From the IMG/VR virus record IMGVR_UViG_3300033064_002414, positions 1-30,898 of that record: a stretch of DNA of 30,898 nucleotides. One strand, written 5' to 3'. Of the stretch, positions 1 to 6,745 are shown in pieces. A program made the translations under genes and the position numbers. This DNA comes from a virus. Position 1 is the stretch's first letter, and the number at the start of each line of letters is the position of its first letter. The notes under the pieces were generated by a model. The model saw only the letters and a program-made list of their open reading frames with translations. It had not been told where the DNA came from and made no database searches.

Positions 1-1555
1 CTACTGCGCCAACGACGTCGACGAGATGCTGCGCGTCTTCAAGGCCATGCTGCCCAAGATGCCGGCCGACGAGATGGACCTCATCGACCTTACCTGCCGC
101 ATGTTCTGCAGTCCGGTGCTGCGCGTCGACCTGCCCCGCGTCGAAGCCGAGCTCAAGCGCGAACTCGATCGCCGCGACGTGCTGATGGCCACCGTGATCA
201 ACCCGCGCCTGTACGACGACAAGACCACGCTCAAGAGCCTGGCCGAGCGCGCATTAACTGGCAAAGAGCGGGACACCCTGATCGTCAAGCGCGTCATCGG
301 CAGCAACGACACGTTTGCCGAACTCTTGAGAGCCGAGGGCATCGAGCCGCCGATGAAGATTAGCCCGGCATGGATCAAAAAACCCAAAGACCTGCGCGAC
401 GAAGATGGCAAGTGGGCCTACGCCTTTGCCAAAGACGACGCCAAGTTCATCGGCTTGCCCAACAACGTCGAAGACTGGGGCTTTGATCTCAACAACCCGG
501 CCGATGTGGCGCTGATGACTGCCAAGCAGGACCGCATCCAGACCCTGGTCGATGTCCGCATCGCCACCAAGTCCACTACCAACGTCACGCGGTCTCAGCG
601 CTTTCTGACCGCTGGCGCCAACGGCATGGCCCTGCCCTGCGCCTACGCCTACTACCGCGCGCACACCGGGCGCTGGGGCGGCCAAAACAAGATGAACATG
701 CAGAACCTGACGCGCGGCGGCGAGCTGCGGCTGTCGATTCTGGCACCCAAAGGCCAAGTCATTGCGGTGCAGGACAGCGGGCAGATCGAAGCCCGGGTCA
801 ACGGCTGGCTCTGGGGCCAGCGCGACCTGCTCGATGCGTTCAGGGCTGCAGACGCCGGCACCGGCCGCGACGCCTACTGCAATTTTGGCGATCACATCTA
901 CGGCCGGGAAATCACCAAAGCCGACACGATGGAGCGCTTCGTCGGCAAGGTCTGCGTGCTCGGCCTCGGCTTCCAGATGGGCGCACCCAAGTTCCAGATG
1001 ACGCTGGCCAAGGGCGCTCTCGGCGGCCCGCCGGTCTACTTCTCGTCCGACCGCTGCAAGGCCATTGTCAACACCTACCGGCTCAAGAACCATCGGATCG
1101 TTGCCGGCTGGGACATCTGCAAACGCATCATCGACGACATGGCCGCTGGCCGCACCGGCACCCACGGCCCGATCAACTGGGAGTTCGAGACCATCTGGCT
1201 GCCCAACGGCATGGCGCTCAAGTACCCCGACCTGCGCAAAGCCGTCGGCGAGCAGGGCTGGGACGAGTGGAGCTACCAGGCCAAAGACCAGCGCAAGAAG
1301 ATATACGGCGGCCTGCTGTGCGAGAACCTGGTGCAGGCGCTGGCCCGCATCATCGTCGCCGGCCAGAAGCTGGCGATCAGCCGCAAGTACCGCGTTGTCA
1401 TGACCACGCACGACGAGGTGGTGGCGATCGCCAAGACCGCCCAAGCCGAAGCGTGCATCAAGTTCATGGCCAAAGCCATGAGCACCGCGCCTGCTTGGTG
1501 CGCCGACATTCCGCTCAACTGCGAAGGCGGCTACGCCGAGAACTACAGCAAATGA
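1..1555 (+). CDS. Family A DNA polymerase (3' part; 5' end outside window)
   Basis: Replicative DNA polymerase of the Pol I/T7 gp5 type. The reading frame is open from base 2, so the N-terminal exonuclease domain is mostly cut off. What remains starts at a Tyr-x3-Asp Exo III motif (YCAND). Polymerase motif A reads QDSGQIEARV (about 770-800) with the catalytic Asp and the Gln-Ile-Glu core. Motif B (O-helix) runs from Arg at 935 through Lys at 947. Motif C is HDE at 1409-1417. In motif B the residue four after the Lys, equivalent to E. coli Phe762 and T7 Tyr526, is Leu (959-961), and the usual downstream Tyr (Tyr766) is Phe (971-973). Leu at 762 has been linked in viral metagenome work to temperate phages, which fits the integrase found here. 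The stop overlaps the next start (ATGA). Confidence 0.95.
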   Translation, partial: YCANDVDEMLRVFKAMLPKMPADEMDLIDLTCRMFCSPVLRVDLPRVEAELKRELDRRDVLMATVINPRLYDDKTTLKSLAERALTGKERDTLIVKRVIGSNDTFAELLRAEGIEPPMKISPAWIKKPKDLRDEDGKWAYAFAKDDAKFIGLPNNVEDWGFDLNNPADVALMTAKQDRIQTLVDVRIATKSTTNVTRSQRFLTAGANGMALPCAYAYYRAHTGRWGGQNKMNMQNLTRGGELRLSILAPKGQVIAVQDSGQIEARVNGWLWGQRDLLDAFRAADAGTGRDAYCNFGDHIYGREITKADTMERFVGKVCVLGLGFQMGAPKFQMTLAKGALGGPPVYFSSDRCKAIVNTYRLKNHRIVAGWDICKRIIDDMAAGRTGTHGPINWEFETIWLPNGMALKYPDLRKAVGEQGWDEWSYQAKDQRKKIYGGLLCENLVQALARIIVAGQKLAISRKYRVVMTTHDEVVAIAKTAQAEACIKFMAKAMSTAPAWCADIPLNCEGGYAENYSK

Positions 1556-1776
1556 GCATCTGCAGCGACGAGGCCAGTCAGTTCGAGTACGGCGTCCGAA
1601 TGGCCTGGCCAGGTGCTCGGGGCGATGTGCATATCAGCTACATCGACTACGAAGCCACCTACCGCATCAAGTTCAGCAACGGCGCGCTCATTGAAGGGCG
1701 CGTGCGCAATGACGTCATCACTGACGCGACCGCTTACGCCAAGGCCACTGAGCGCTTAACAGGAAAAACACCATGA
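1552..1776 (+). CDS. Hypothetical protein, 74 aa
   Basis: Small gene of unknown function. Its ATG overlaps the polymerase stop codon (ATGA), which suggests translational coupling; an in-frame extension further upstream would run inside the polymerase gene and is not needed. The product is acidic to neutral and mixed alpha/beta in character, with a beta-hairpin-like stretch (HISYIDYEATYRIKF). There is no signal peptide, membrane segment or cysteine motif. I do not recognise the family. Its place directly behind the polymerase suggests an early or replication-associated role, by position only. Confidence 0.7.
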   Translation: MSICSDEASQFEYGVRMAWPGARGDVHISYIDYEATYRIKFSNGALIEGRVRNDVITDATAYAKATERLTGKTP

Positions 1777-1791
1777 TGAAAGGCTTGTGAA

Positions 1792-2001
1792 ATGAAGAAC
1801 GGATACACCCCCAAAGAGTACGCGCACGCAATAGCGATCGACGCGCTAGGCATTGCCCACACGAACAAGTTTGGCGAGCTGGACGGGCTCACCCCGTCTG
1901 AGACAAGGCATGTTCAGGAGCATATCGAGCGCCTGCGCACCAGGCTGGCCGATCAGGCAAAGCTTGACCTCGGGCCCATTTATCCAAGAGCAAGCACATG
2001 A
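1792..2001 (+). CDS. Hypothetical protein, 69 aa
   Basis: Small, mostly helical and charged protein of unknown function. A weak purine-rich Shine-Dalgarno-like stretch (AAAGG) lies upstream of the ATG, after a 15-base gap from the previous gene. The C-terminal half (HVQEHIERLRTRLADQAK) looks like one amphipathic helix. Its last codons overlap the start of the next gene (CATGA junction), so it belongs to the same rightward early operon. No known domain is recognised. Confidence 0.65.
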   Translation: MKNGYTPKEYAHAIAIDALGIAHTNKFGELDGLTPSETRHVQEHIERLRTRLADQAKLDLGPIYPRAST

Positions 2002-2204
2002 CCGTACTCGTCGTCTACTCGCTGCGCAACCCGCAGTACCCCGACAACAGCCGCGACCCGTTGATTGACCACTGGGCAGCGCACGAATCTCTGGAAGACG
2101 CTACCGCGCACTACAAGCGGCTGATTGAACAGAACGACCTCTACATCGTGAACATCTGCTCCATCATCCGCAGCACCGACTACGAACCAATGGGGGCACC
2201 ATGA
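1998..2204 (+). CDS. Hypothetical protein, 68 aa
   Basis: Small protein of unknown function with overlapping junctions on both sides (ATGA with the upstream gene at 1998 and with the downstream gene at 2201). It begins with a hydrophobic beta-strand (MTVLVVYSL). A helix with an alternating charged pattern (HESLEDATAHYKRLIEQND) follows, then a second strand. That order is compatible with a small alpha/beta fold of the kind common in phage early genes. No catalytic motif is visible. The tight overlaps and maintained frame support real coding. Confidence 0.65.
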   Translation: MTVLVVYSLRNPQYPDNSRDPLIDHWAAHESLEDATAHYKRLIEQNDLYIVNICSIIRSTDYEPMGAP

Positions 2205-2524
2205 AGACTGCTGCAGAAAAAGAGACCCTGTTGGCCAGCTACAACTACGTAGTCAAACTCCGCGACCCAAGTGTCAACCCCGAGCATTCTGGCTGCTGGA
2301 TGCTAATCGACGACATTGATCCAGACGGTTACAAGATCGTCGGCGACGATCGAGACGAGCTGATCCACGAGGCGGACAGGCACATGCAGCTAGGTCCGTG
2401 CGCATGTCAGCAATGTCATGGTCGGCGTGGCGGCGTCAAGGGCAACGAAGTGATGGCGTTTGGCAAGATTTTGTGCGACTACTGCTATGCCGACTCTATC
2501 CACACTTTCAAAGAATCAGAATGA
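2201..2524 (+). CDS. Small protein with C-terminal Cys4 zinc-ribbon-like motif, 107 aa
   Basis: The first two thirds are a charged alpha/beta region with no recognised fold. The C-terminal part has a CxCxxC cluster (CACQQC), an intervening basic Gly-rich loop (HGRRGGVKG) and a CxxC pair (CDYC), which together look like a zinc ribbon/knuckle of about 35 residues. In phage early regions such modules often bind nucleic acid or a host protein, but the sequence here does not say which. The ATG overlaps the upstream stop, and the stop overlaps the ATG of the next gene (2521). Confidence 0.7.
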   Translation: MKTAAEKETLLASYNYVVKLRDPSVNPEHSGCWMLIDDIDPDGYKIVGDDRDELIHEADRHMQLGPCACQQCHGRRGGVKGNEVMAFGKILCDYCYADSIHTFKESE

Positions 2525-2835
2525 TCAAAATCGAAGACCCCGACTACTTCGCCGAGGTGATGCAGTTCGCCCTGGCCCACGGCTGCGCAGACAAGCTCAC
2601 CGAGCGGCTCGATTACCTCACCCAGTACCACGAGGGTGAAAACACCTGCCAGCTCTACAAAGACTGGGCGCCGTACAGCTTCGCCTTCCTGATGGTGCGG
2701 CCAGACGGCACGCGCTGGTTCAACGGCGGCCTGATGTACTCCGGCCCGGACCAGCCGCTTGACGGCAGCTTTCCGGCCCTGACCGTGGGCATCGGCATCG
2801 ACAGCTCTAAGCACGGGTGGTCGATTCATACTTAG
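2521..2835 (+). CDS. DUF4120-like protein, 104 aa
   Basis: The start at 2521 overlaps the TGA of the preceding gene; an in-frame extension to 2398 would lie inside that gene and was not used. The protein begins IEDPDYFAEVMQFA. It then has a conserved-looking core (LYKDWAPYSFAFLMVRPDG...WFNGGLMYSGP) and ends GWSIHT. This matches my memory of the DUF4120 family, whose members share the YKDFAPYSF core and a terminal HGWxIHT. No biochemical function is established for that family as far as I know. The TAG stop sits inside the sequence CTTAGATTGACC, which begins a regulatory-looking gap of about 80 bp. Confidence 0.7.
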   Translation: MIKIEDPDYFAEVMQFALAHGCADKLTERLDYLTQYHEGENTCQLYKDWAPYSFAFLMVRPDGTRWFNGGLMYSGPDQPLDGSFPALTVGIGIDSSKHGWSIHT

Positions 2836-2915
2836 ATTGACCCCGTACTTTGGTCGGACTTTCTAACGTCTATCTTAGATCGTATTACACTTTATTTACT
2901 CAAGGATAACGAATC
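2832..2915 (+). promoter_or_regulatory. Intergenic leader with promoter-like hexamer and TCTAA/TTAGA inverted repeat
   Basis: This is the first sizeable gap in the rightward operon. It holds a -35-like TTGACC (2837-2842) without a convincing -10 at 17-18 bp. An inverted repeat TCTAA-N8-TTAGA lies at 2862-2879. An AT-rich stretch (TATTACACTTTATTTA) follows. A purine-rich ribosome-binding site (CAAGGATAA) lies just upstream of the ATG at 2916. The same TCTAA/TTAGA halves recur upstream of other genes in this window (3343, 8277, 23169, 27518). A promoter or operator is inferred from position and repeats; no hexamer pair is good enough to fix a start point. Confidence 0.45.
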
Positions 2916-3347
2916 ATGACAGCAGCTGTAGCAACCAAACCGGCCAAGGTCGCCAAGATCAAGCCCGCCCCCGTACTGACGCTGGGCGCCACCATCGACG
3001 CGATGTGGCAGCTGCGCGAAGACAAGCGCGCTGCCGAGGCCGTCACCAAACAAATCGAGCTCAAGATCAAAGAACTGGAGACGACGATGTTCAGCCTGCT
3101 CGATGCCCAGGACACCAACAAGGCCGAGGGCCGCAAGGCGTCAGTGTCGATCAGCGAGACCGTCGTCGGCAACGTCGAGGACTGGGAAGCCTTTTGGCCT
3201 TACATCGCCAAAAACAAGTACTGGCACCTGGTCCAGAAGCGCGTGTCCGACCCCGGTCTGCGCGAGCTCTGGGAGCTCAAGAAAGTCACCCCCGGCGTTT
3301 CGCCGTTCACCAAGCGCACTTTGAATCTGCGTTCACTCTCAGTCTAA
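2916..3347 (+). CDS. Conserved phage protein upstream of the putative ssDNA-binding protein, 143 aa
   Basis: Unknown function. The N-terminus is Ala/Lys/Pro-rich and probably disordered (about residues 1-25). A long helical, likely coiled-coil segment follows (MWQLREDKRAAEAVTKQIELKIKELE split over about residues 29-57). The C-terminal domain has the signature VEDWEAFWPYIAKNKYW...QKRVSDPGLRELWE...TPGVSPF. That C-terminal pattern (a Trp/Tyr-rich unit ending in a TPGV loop) is familiar from hypothetical proteins next to phage replication genes, but I know no assigned activity. An AGGA-type ribosome-binding site precedes the ATG. The TAA stop forms half of the inverted repeat at 3343-3356. Confidence 0.8.
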   Translation: MTAAVATKPAKVAKIKPAPVLTLGATIDAMWQLREDKRAAEAVTKQIELKIKELETTMFSLLDAQDTNKAEGRKASVSISETVVGNVEDWEAFWPYIAKNKYWHLVQKRVSDPGLRELWELKKVTPGVSPFTKRTLNLRSLSV

Positions 3348-3356
3348 CCTCTTAGA
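3343..3356 (+). repeat. Inverted repeat TCTAA-CCTC-TTAGA ahead of the 3366 gene
   Basis: A perfect 5-bp inverted repeat with a 4-base centre. Its left half contains the stop codon of the upstream gene, and its right half runs into AAAGACAACC before the ATG at 3366. The leader TTAGAAAGACRAC is almost the same as the one before the gene at 8299. In RNA it would form a small stem-loop ten bases before the start codon. Confidence 0.6.
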
Positions 3357-3365
3357 AAGACAACC

Positions 3366-4154
3366 ATGGCAACCAAAGCAAAAGTCACCCCCATCAGCGA
3401 CGCACCGAGCGCTGGCAAACCTAAAGCAGCTGGCACCGCCGTCGCTGTCAAAGGCGGCACCAACGTCGTGTCCATCCAAGAGATGCTGCGCGCGCAAGCC
3501 GCTGCGATGTCTGAGCGCACGGCACCCGCTGGCGGCAACGCTATCCGCGTCACGCAAGACAAGCAGTTCATGCTGCCCGACGGCACCAAGACGCCGGGCC
3601 CGCTCGAGCTCGTGATTATCGACTTCACGTCGAAGAATTCGTTCTACGAAGGCGCTTTCGATCCGAAGGCCATCGCGCCTCCTGCGTGTTTTGCCATCGG
3701 CACCAACCCGCTCAAGATGGTGCCCAGCGACAACGCACCGCTGGCGCAAGCTACTGAATGCGCCTCCTGCCCGAACAACCAGTTCGGCTCGGCCGGCACT
3801 GGCAAGGCCTGCAAAAACAGCCGCGTGCTCGCTGTGCTGCCGCCTGACGCTGACGAGAACACACCGATGTGGATCCTGGCGACCAGCCCGACGGCCAACA
3901 AAGGCTTCGACGGCTTCGTCACCAGCGTCGCCCGCGTGTTCCAGACCCCGCCCGTCGGCGTCGTCGCTACCGTCAGCTTCGACCCCAACGAGACCTACGC
4001 CAAGCTGGTCTTCAGCGATCCGCAGCCCAACGCCAACGTGGCCGTCCACTTCGCCCGTCAGGACGAAGCGCGCGCCATGGTGGCTGCCGAGCCTGACGTG
4101 TCCAGCTTTGTCAAAGCTCCACCGGCCCGCGGCAAAGTCGCTGCCCGCCGCTAA
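3366..4154 (+). CDS. Putative single-stranded DNA-binding protein with Cys cluster, 262 aa
   Basis: The N-terminal 35 residues are low-complexity and Ala/Lys-rich. The central region (about 60-215) is a conserved-looking globular domain. It includes LELVIIDFTSKNSFYEGAFD, the sequence PPACFAIG and a cysteine cluster ECASCPNNQF...GKACKNSR that could bind one zinc ion. The tail is basic (ARGKVAARR). I recall proteins with this arrangement next to family A polymerases in short-tailed phages, and a role in binding single-stranded DNA is plausible because no other SSB candidate is visible. That function is inference: no OB-fold signature can be confirmed by eye. It has no strong Shine-Dalgarno; the leader is TTAGAAAGACAACC. 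Confidence 0.75.
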   Translation: MATKAKVTPISDAPSAGKPKAAGTAVAVKGGTNVVSIQEMLRAQAAAMSERTAPAGGNAIRVTQDKQFMLPDGTKTPGPLELVIIDFTSKNSFYEGAFDPKAIAPPACFAIGTNPLKMVPSDNAPLAQATECASCPNNQFGSAGTGKACKNSRVLAVLPPDADENTPMWILATSPTANKGFDGFVTSVARVFQTPPVGVVATVSFDPNETYAKLVFSDPQPNANVAVHFARQDEARAMVAAEPDVSSFVKAPPARGKVAARR

Positions 4155-4193
4155 CAGTTACGGGATGCCTGCGACGCAGCAGTGAGTGTGCGT

Positions 4194-4242
4194 CTGTTGT
4201 GAGATTCGGGTCGCTCACACAACAGCCCGGTATCGCCCGGGC
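4194..4242 (+). other. Two adjacent stem-loops in an intergenic leader
   Basis: The 112-bp gap between 4154 and 4267 holds two neighbouring inverted repeats. The first pairs CTGTTGTGAG (4194-4203) with CTCACACAACAG (4214-4225), apart from a two-base bulge. The second pairs GCCCGG (4225-4230) with CCGGGC (4237-4242). No T-run follows, so this is not a classical terminator. A structured mRNA leader, a processing site or a small RNA are possible. Confidence 0.5.
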
Positions 4243-4266
4243 GCATCCCACCTTTTGAAAGCCTTC

Positions 4267-4500
4267 ATGTCCGTATCCGTCCGTAAATGGTATGTCGACC
4301 AAGCGCTGCTTTCGTTCATACGACTGCACGAGGTGCTTAGCGATTTGACTGAAGCAGAAGTTCTGGCCTGCCTCGATCTTGAGGCAGCCACGCAACGCCG
4401 CCGGTCCGTTATCGACCGTCTGATTTCTCGGGCAGTTCGCCTAAAAGAGATCGAAATTAACCGTCAGCTCAAGGAAAAATATCATGGCTCGTCCAGCTAG
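4267..4500 (+). CDS. Hypothetical helical protein, 77 aa
   Basis: Small, charged, mostly alpha-helical protein. The ATG at 4267 is preferred because it follows a purine-rich stretch (TTGAAAG). An extension to 4186 would run through the two stem-loops and encode an unlikely Cys-rich start. The sequence is basic at the C-terminus (RRRSVIDRLISRAVRLKEIEINRQLKEKY), suggesting contact with nucleic acid or a partner protein. No known domain is recognised. The 3' end overlaps the next gene by 17 bp, and that gene's start lies inside this reading frame. Confidence 0.6.
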   Translation: MSVSVRKWYVDQALLSFIRLHEVLSDLTEAEVLACLDLEAATQRRRSVIDRLISRAVRLKEIEINRQLKEKYHGSSS

Positions 4501-4924
4501 CAAAATCATGTCCATCGCGGACAAAAAAGTCGCCCAGGCCGGTCTCAAGACCGCGTTGAAAGCACACAACGAGTCGGTCAAGCTGATCGGCGTGGACCTC
4601 AAGGCCGCCACAACTGCACTGGCCAATGCCAAGAAAGCCGTTGACGCTCAGGTCAAAGCTGCACAGAAGGCTTTCGAGGCCGTCACCAAAGCTGCAGACA
4701 AGACCGTGAAAGACGCGCAGAAAGCGTTCGACGCCGCAGCGGCCAAAGCCGCCAAGGCCGACGCAGCTGCTGCCAAGGGCACCGAGAAGCTGACCGGCCA
4801 GATCGCTGCGCTGGAAGCTGTCGAGGCTGTCAAGGTCGTGCCAGTCAAAGCTGTCGCTCTGGCTCAAGCGCCTGCTGCACCCCGCGCAGCCAAAGCACCA
4901 GCTCAAGAAGCTGCACTGGTCTGA
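4484..4924 (+). CDS. Ala/Lys-rich histone H1-like or coiled-coil protein, 146 aa
   Basis: Composition is dominated by Ala and Lys from about residue 10 to the end. There are heptad-like runs (KKAVDAQVKAAQKAFEAVTK, AFDAAAAKAAKADAAAAKG) and a Pro/Ala-rich tail. It resembles bacterial and phage H1-like or AlgP-like low-complexity proteins, which bind DNA non-specifically, but a long amphipathic coiled coil is an equal reading. It overlaps the preceding gene and is followed directly by a strong hairpin, so it is likely the last gene of a transcription unit. Confidence 0.75.
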   Translation: MARPASKIMSIADKKVAQAGLKTALKAHNESVKLIGVDLKAATTALANAKKAVDAQVKAAQKAFEAVTKAADKTVKDAQKAFDAAAAKAAKADAAAAKGTEKLTGQIAALEAVEAVKVVPVKAVALAQAPAAPRAAKAPAQEAALV

Positions 4925-4930
4925 CTCAGT

Positions 4931-4952
4931 CCCTCCGCCTGCGGGCGGAGGG
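4931..4952 (+). terminator. Strong GC hairpin after the H1-like gene
   Basis: CCCTCCGCC and GGCGGAGGG form a perfect 9-bp stem around a TGCG loop, seven bases after the TGA. The following sequence (CACCTTACTCTT) is only moderately T-rich, so termination may be partial. The stem is the strongest in the left arm. Confidence 0.7.
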
Positions 4953-4982
4953 CACCTTACTCTTCAAAACATGCGGGATCAG

Positions 4983-5546
4983 ATGAAACATATCATGGTG
5001 GACTTGGAAACTTTGGGCACGGTCGCTGACGCAGTGATCATGAGCATCGGCGCAGTTAAGTTCGATCTTGACTCAGATAACTACGACGACAACGGCTTTT
5101 ATGCCTCTGTATCAGTCGACTCCAATCTAATGATGAAGCGCCGCGTTCAGGAAGACACGCTGATGTGGTGGCTCAAGCAACCGGCCGAAGCGCAGCATGT
5201 CTTCCACGAGGGCAAGGACATCCTCGAAGAAGCGCTGGAAGAGTTCAGCGACTGGATCGGCACCGACGACTACTGCATGTGGAGCAACGGCGCTGACTTT
5301 GACTTGCCTATGCTCGCTCACGCATTTACTCAGCACCAGAAAGAAGTTCCTTGGAAGTTCTGGAACAGTCGCTGCTTTCGCACCTACAAGACGTTGCCGC
5401 AAGCTCGTCAAGTGTCGTACACGCCGACCGGTATCAAGCACAACGCCATGGCGGACGCCTTGAATCAAGTGCGGCACCTGCAGGCCATTCAGCGCGTTGT
5501 CAGCGGCAAAGTAGCGATGGTCGTTAACAGCATGGTGAAATCATGA
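4983..5546 (+). CDS. DEDDh-family 3'-5' exonuclease (Rv2179c/RNase T-like), 187 aa
   Basis: Metal-dependent 3'-5' exonuclease of the RNase H fold. Exo I is VDLETLG (Asp-x-Glu), just after the start. Exo II is in WSNGADFDLPML, with the conserved Asn-x2-Asp-x-Asp pattern. Exo III is HNAMADALNQ (His-x4-Asp), giving the DEDDh set. Length and motif spacing fit the Rv2179c-like or T4 DexA-like group, which trim DNA or RNA 3' ends. I chose the ATG at 4983 because MKHIMVDLETLG is the usual N-terminus in this family and GGGA precedes it; an in-frame ATG at 4971 would add four residues. It overlaps the DUF3310 gene (ATGA). A likely role is host-DNA turnover or replication processing. Confidence 0.88.
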   Translation: MKHIMVDLETLGTVADAVIMSIGAVKFDLDSDNYDDNGFYASVSVDSNLMMKRRVQEDTLMWWLKQPAEAQHVFHEGKDILEEALEEFSDWIGTDDYCMWSNGADFDLPMLAHAFTQHQKEVPWKFWNSRCFRTYKTLPQARQVSYTPTGIKHNAMADALNQVRHLQAIQRVVSGKVAMVVNSMVKS

Positions 5547-5848
5547 GCGCGCTTGATGTCCAAATCGGCGGCAGTCACTACAAAGACATGCCGATTCAGC
5601 CGATGGAGTTCAGCATGGCCAACAACATGGACGCCTGCCAGCACACCATCATCAAGTACGTTTCACGGTTTCGTGAAAAAGGCGGCATCCAGGATTTGCA
5701 GAAAGCCAAGCACGTCATCGACATGCTGATCGAGTTTGAAGGCAAAGCTCAGGAAGCTGTCCGCAAGCTGATGATGGTGGCCAAAGATGACAAGGTCGTG
5801 CCGATCGGCACGCTGAGCGACCGGAATCAGACCCGTGGCAACACCTGA
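5543..5848 (+). CDS. DUF3310 protein (T7 gp1.7-like), 101 aa
   Basis: It carries the DUF3310 hallmark: VQIGGSHYKDMPIQPMEFSMAN near the N-terminus, then HTIIKYVSRFREKGGIQDLQKAKHVIDMLIE. In T7 the related gene 1.7 product is a nucleoside monophosphate kinase active on dGMP/dTMP. Most stand-alone DUF3310 proteins are uncharacterised, so nucleotide metabolism is a family-level hint and not a visible catalytic motif. The start overlaps the exonuclease stop, and the 3' end overlaps the GTG start of the nuclease gene by 14 bp. Confidence 0.9.
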   Translation: MSALDVQIGGSHYKDMPIQPMEFSMANNMDACQHTIIKYVSRFREKGGIQDLQKAKHVIDMLIEFEGKAQEAVRKLMMVAKDDKVVPIGTLSDRNQTRGNT

Positions 5849-6254
5849 AAACACCTTCATTGGCAGCGTGCATCGGCACTTGCCAAAGGAGTTGTACCGC
5901 ATGAAGAACCACAACCAGTACAACGGCGGCATCGCCGATGTCTGGTATAGCGGAAAGTCTGACTTGTGGATCGAGTACAAGTTCATCAAGGTGCCCAAGC
6001 GAGACGACACCGTGATTGATCTGATTCACGGCTCAGCAAAGACCGGCCCTGACATCTCCGCCCTGCAGCAGGAGTGGCTTAAATGCCGCCATGCAGAAGG
6101 ACGGTGTGTCGGAGTCATAGTCGGCTCGGAGAAAGGAGGCGTGTGGTATCCGGGGCTTGCCTGGAACCGCACGTTTACCGCATCGGAGTTTCGAGCTGCC
6201 ACCCTCACGCGCCCTGACGTAGCTGCTACTATCTTTAAACATGTAAGCAACTGA
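5835..6254 (+). CDS. Putative PD-(D/E)XK nuclease (VRR-NUC or endonuclease I-like), 139 aa
   Basis: Likely nuclease acting on recombination or replication intermediates. The core reads NGGIADVWYSG followed by DLWIEYKFIK, which is the PD-(D/E)XK pattern (Asp in the first strand, Glu-x-Lys in the second). A later helix (SALQQEWLKCRH) and strand (CVGVIVGSEKGGVWYP) complete the fold. T7-type phages encode a Holliday junction resolvase of this superfamily at a similar place; VRR-NUC proteins are the alternative. The start is GTG at 5835, inside the end of the DUF3310 gene, and residue 2 onward (ATPENTF) keeps the frame open. Confidence 0.8.
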   Translation: MATPENTFIGSVHRHLPKELYRMKNHNQYNGGIADVWYSGKSDLWIEYKFIKVPKRDDTVIDLIHGSAKTGPDISALQQEWLKCRHAEGRCVGVIVGSEKGGVWYPGLAWNRTFTASEFRAATLTRPDVAATIFKHVSN

Positions 6255-6311
6255 CAGGCGTACCTGTGTAAACTGACGTCGATCTAAAAACTAGGCATAG
6301 ACTGGACAGAT

Positions 6312-6692
6312 ATGCGACAAAATGAAACCGGGCTATTTCCCGCCCTCGAAGCCGCCCTCAAGGCGGCTTCTGAGCCTCTGGACTGCCAGACTCTATTTGA
6401 CATGTCCGAGATTCGGGCTCACGCCGCCTCGGCCAACCGCGTGTCAGACTACCTTGGCGGCCTGTGGCGCAAAGGCCAGGTTGTGCGGCTGCCAGCACCA
6501 CGCACCGGCAACAACCGATCGCGTTGGGCCTACCAGTGGAAAGGCCATAAAGGCCCGGCTATGCACGGCGTCGAGTACACGCCGCGCATCCTGGCTGACC
6601 GGCCAACGCTGCTGATCACAGAAGAGGGGCGCGACGTAACGATCGAGACGCCGCATTTGTTGATTACCATCCGGCAAAAACCGCGTAGCTAA
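6312..6692 (+). CDS. Possible winged-helix protein, 126 aa
   Basis: The N-terminal 70 residues follow a winged-helix order. Helix 1 is LFPALEAALKAASEP, then LDCQTLFDMSEI, then a recognition-helix candidate (AASANRVSDYLGGLWRKGQVVRL) ending in a beta-wing with ARG/ASN-rich tip (APRTGNNRSRWAYQW). The C-terminus is beta-rich (RPTLLITEEGRDVTIETPHLLITIR) and may mediate pairing. This could be a regulator, but the operon position also fits a replication accessory protein. A 57-bp gap containing GATCTAAAAACTAGG precedes it, and a terminator-like hairpin follows nine bases after the stop. Confidence 0.65.
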   Translation: MRQNETGLFPALEAALKAASEPLDCQTLFDMSEIRAHAASANRVSDYLGGLWRKGQVVRLPAPRTGNNRSRWAYQWKGHKGPAMHGVEYTPRILADRPTLLITEEGRDVTIETPHLLITIRQKPRS

Positions 6693-6700
6693 AACACACA

Positions 6701-6725
6701 GCCGGCTGCGGGCCGGTATTTTATT
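6701..6725 (+). terminator. Rho-independent terminator candidate
   Basis: GCCGGC and the later GCCGG pair around a short TGCGG loop. After the stem comes TATTTTATTTGATTT, a T-rich tail. It lies directly after the stop of the winged-helix gene and before the gene at 6746. Confidence 0.6.
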
Positions 6726-6745
6726 TGATTTCAAATCTAAGCTCT

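Noticed and set aside
254-1444. A 396-codon open frame on the minus strand opposite the polymerase
   Set aside because: It is a shadow of GC-rich codon bias; the plus strand shows polymerase motifs in full, and the antisense product has low-complexity Ala/Val/Gly/Asp composition and no ribosome-binding site.
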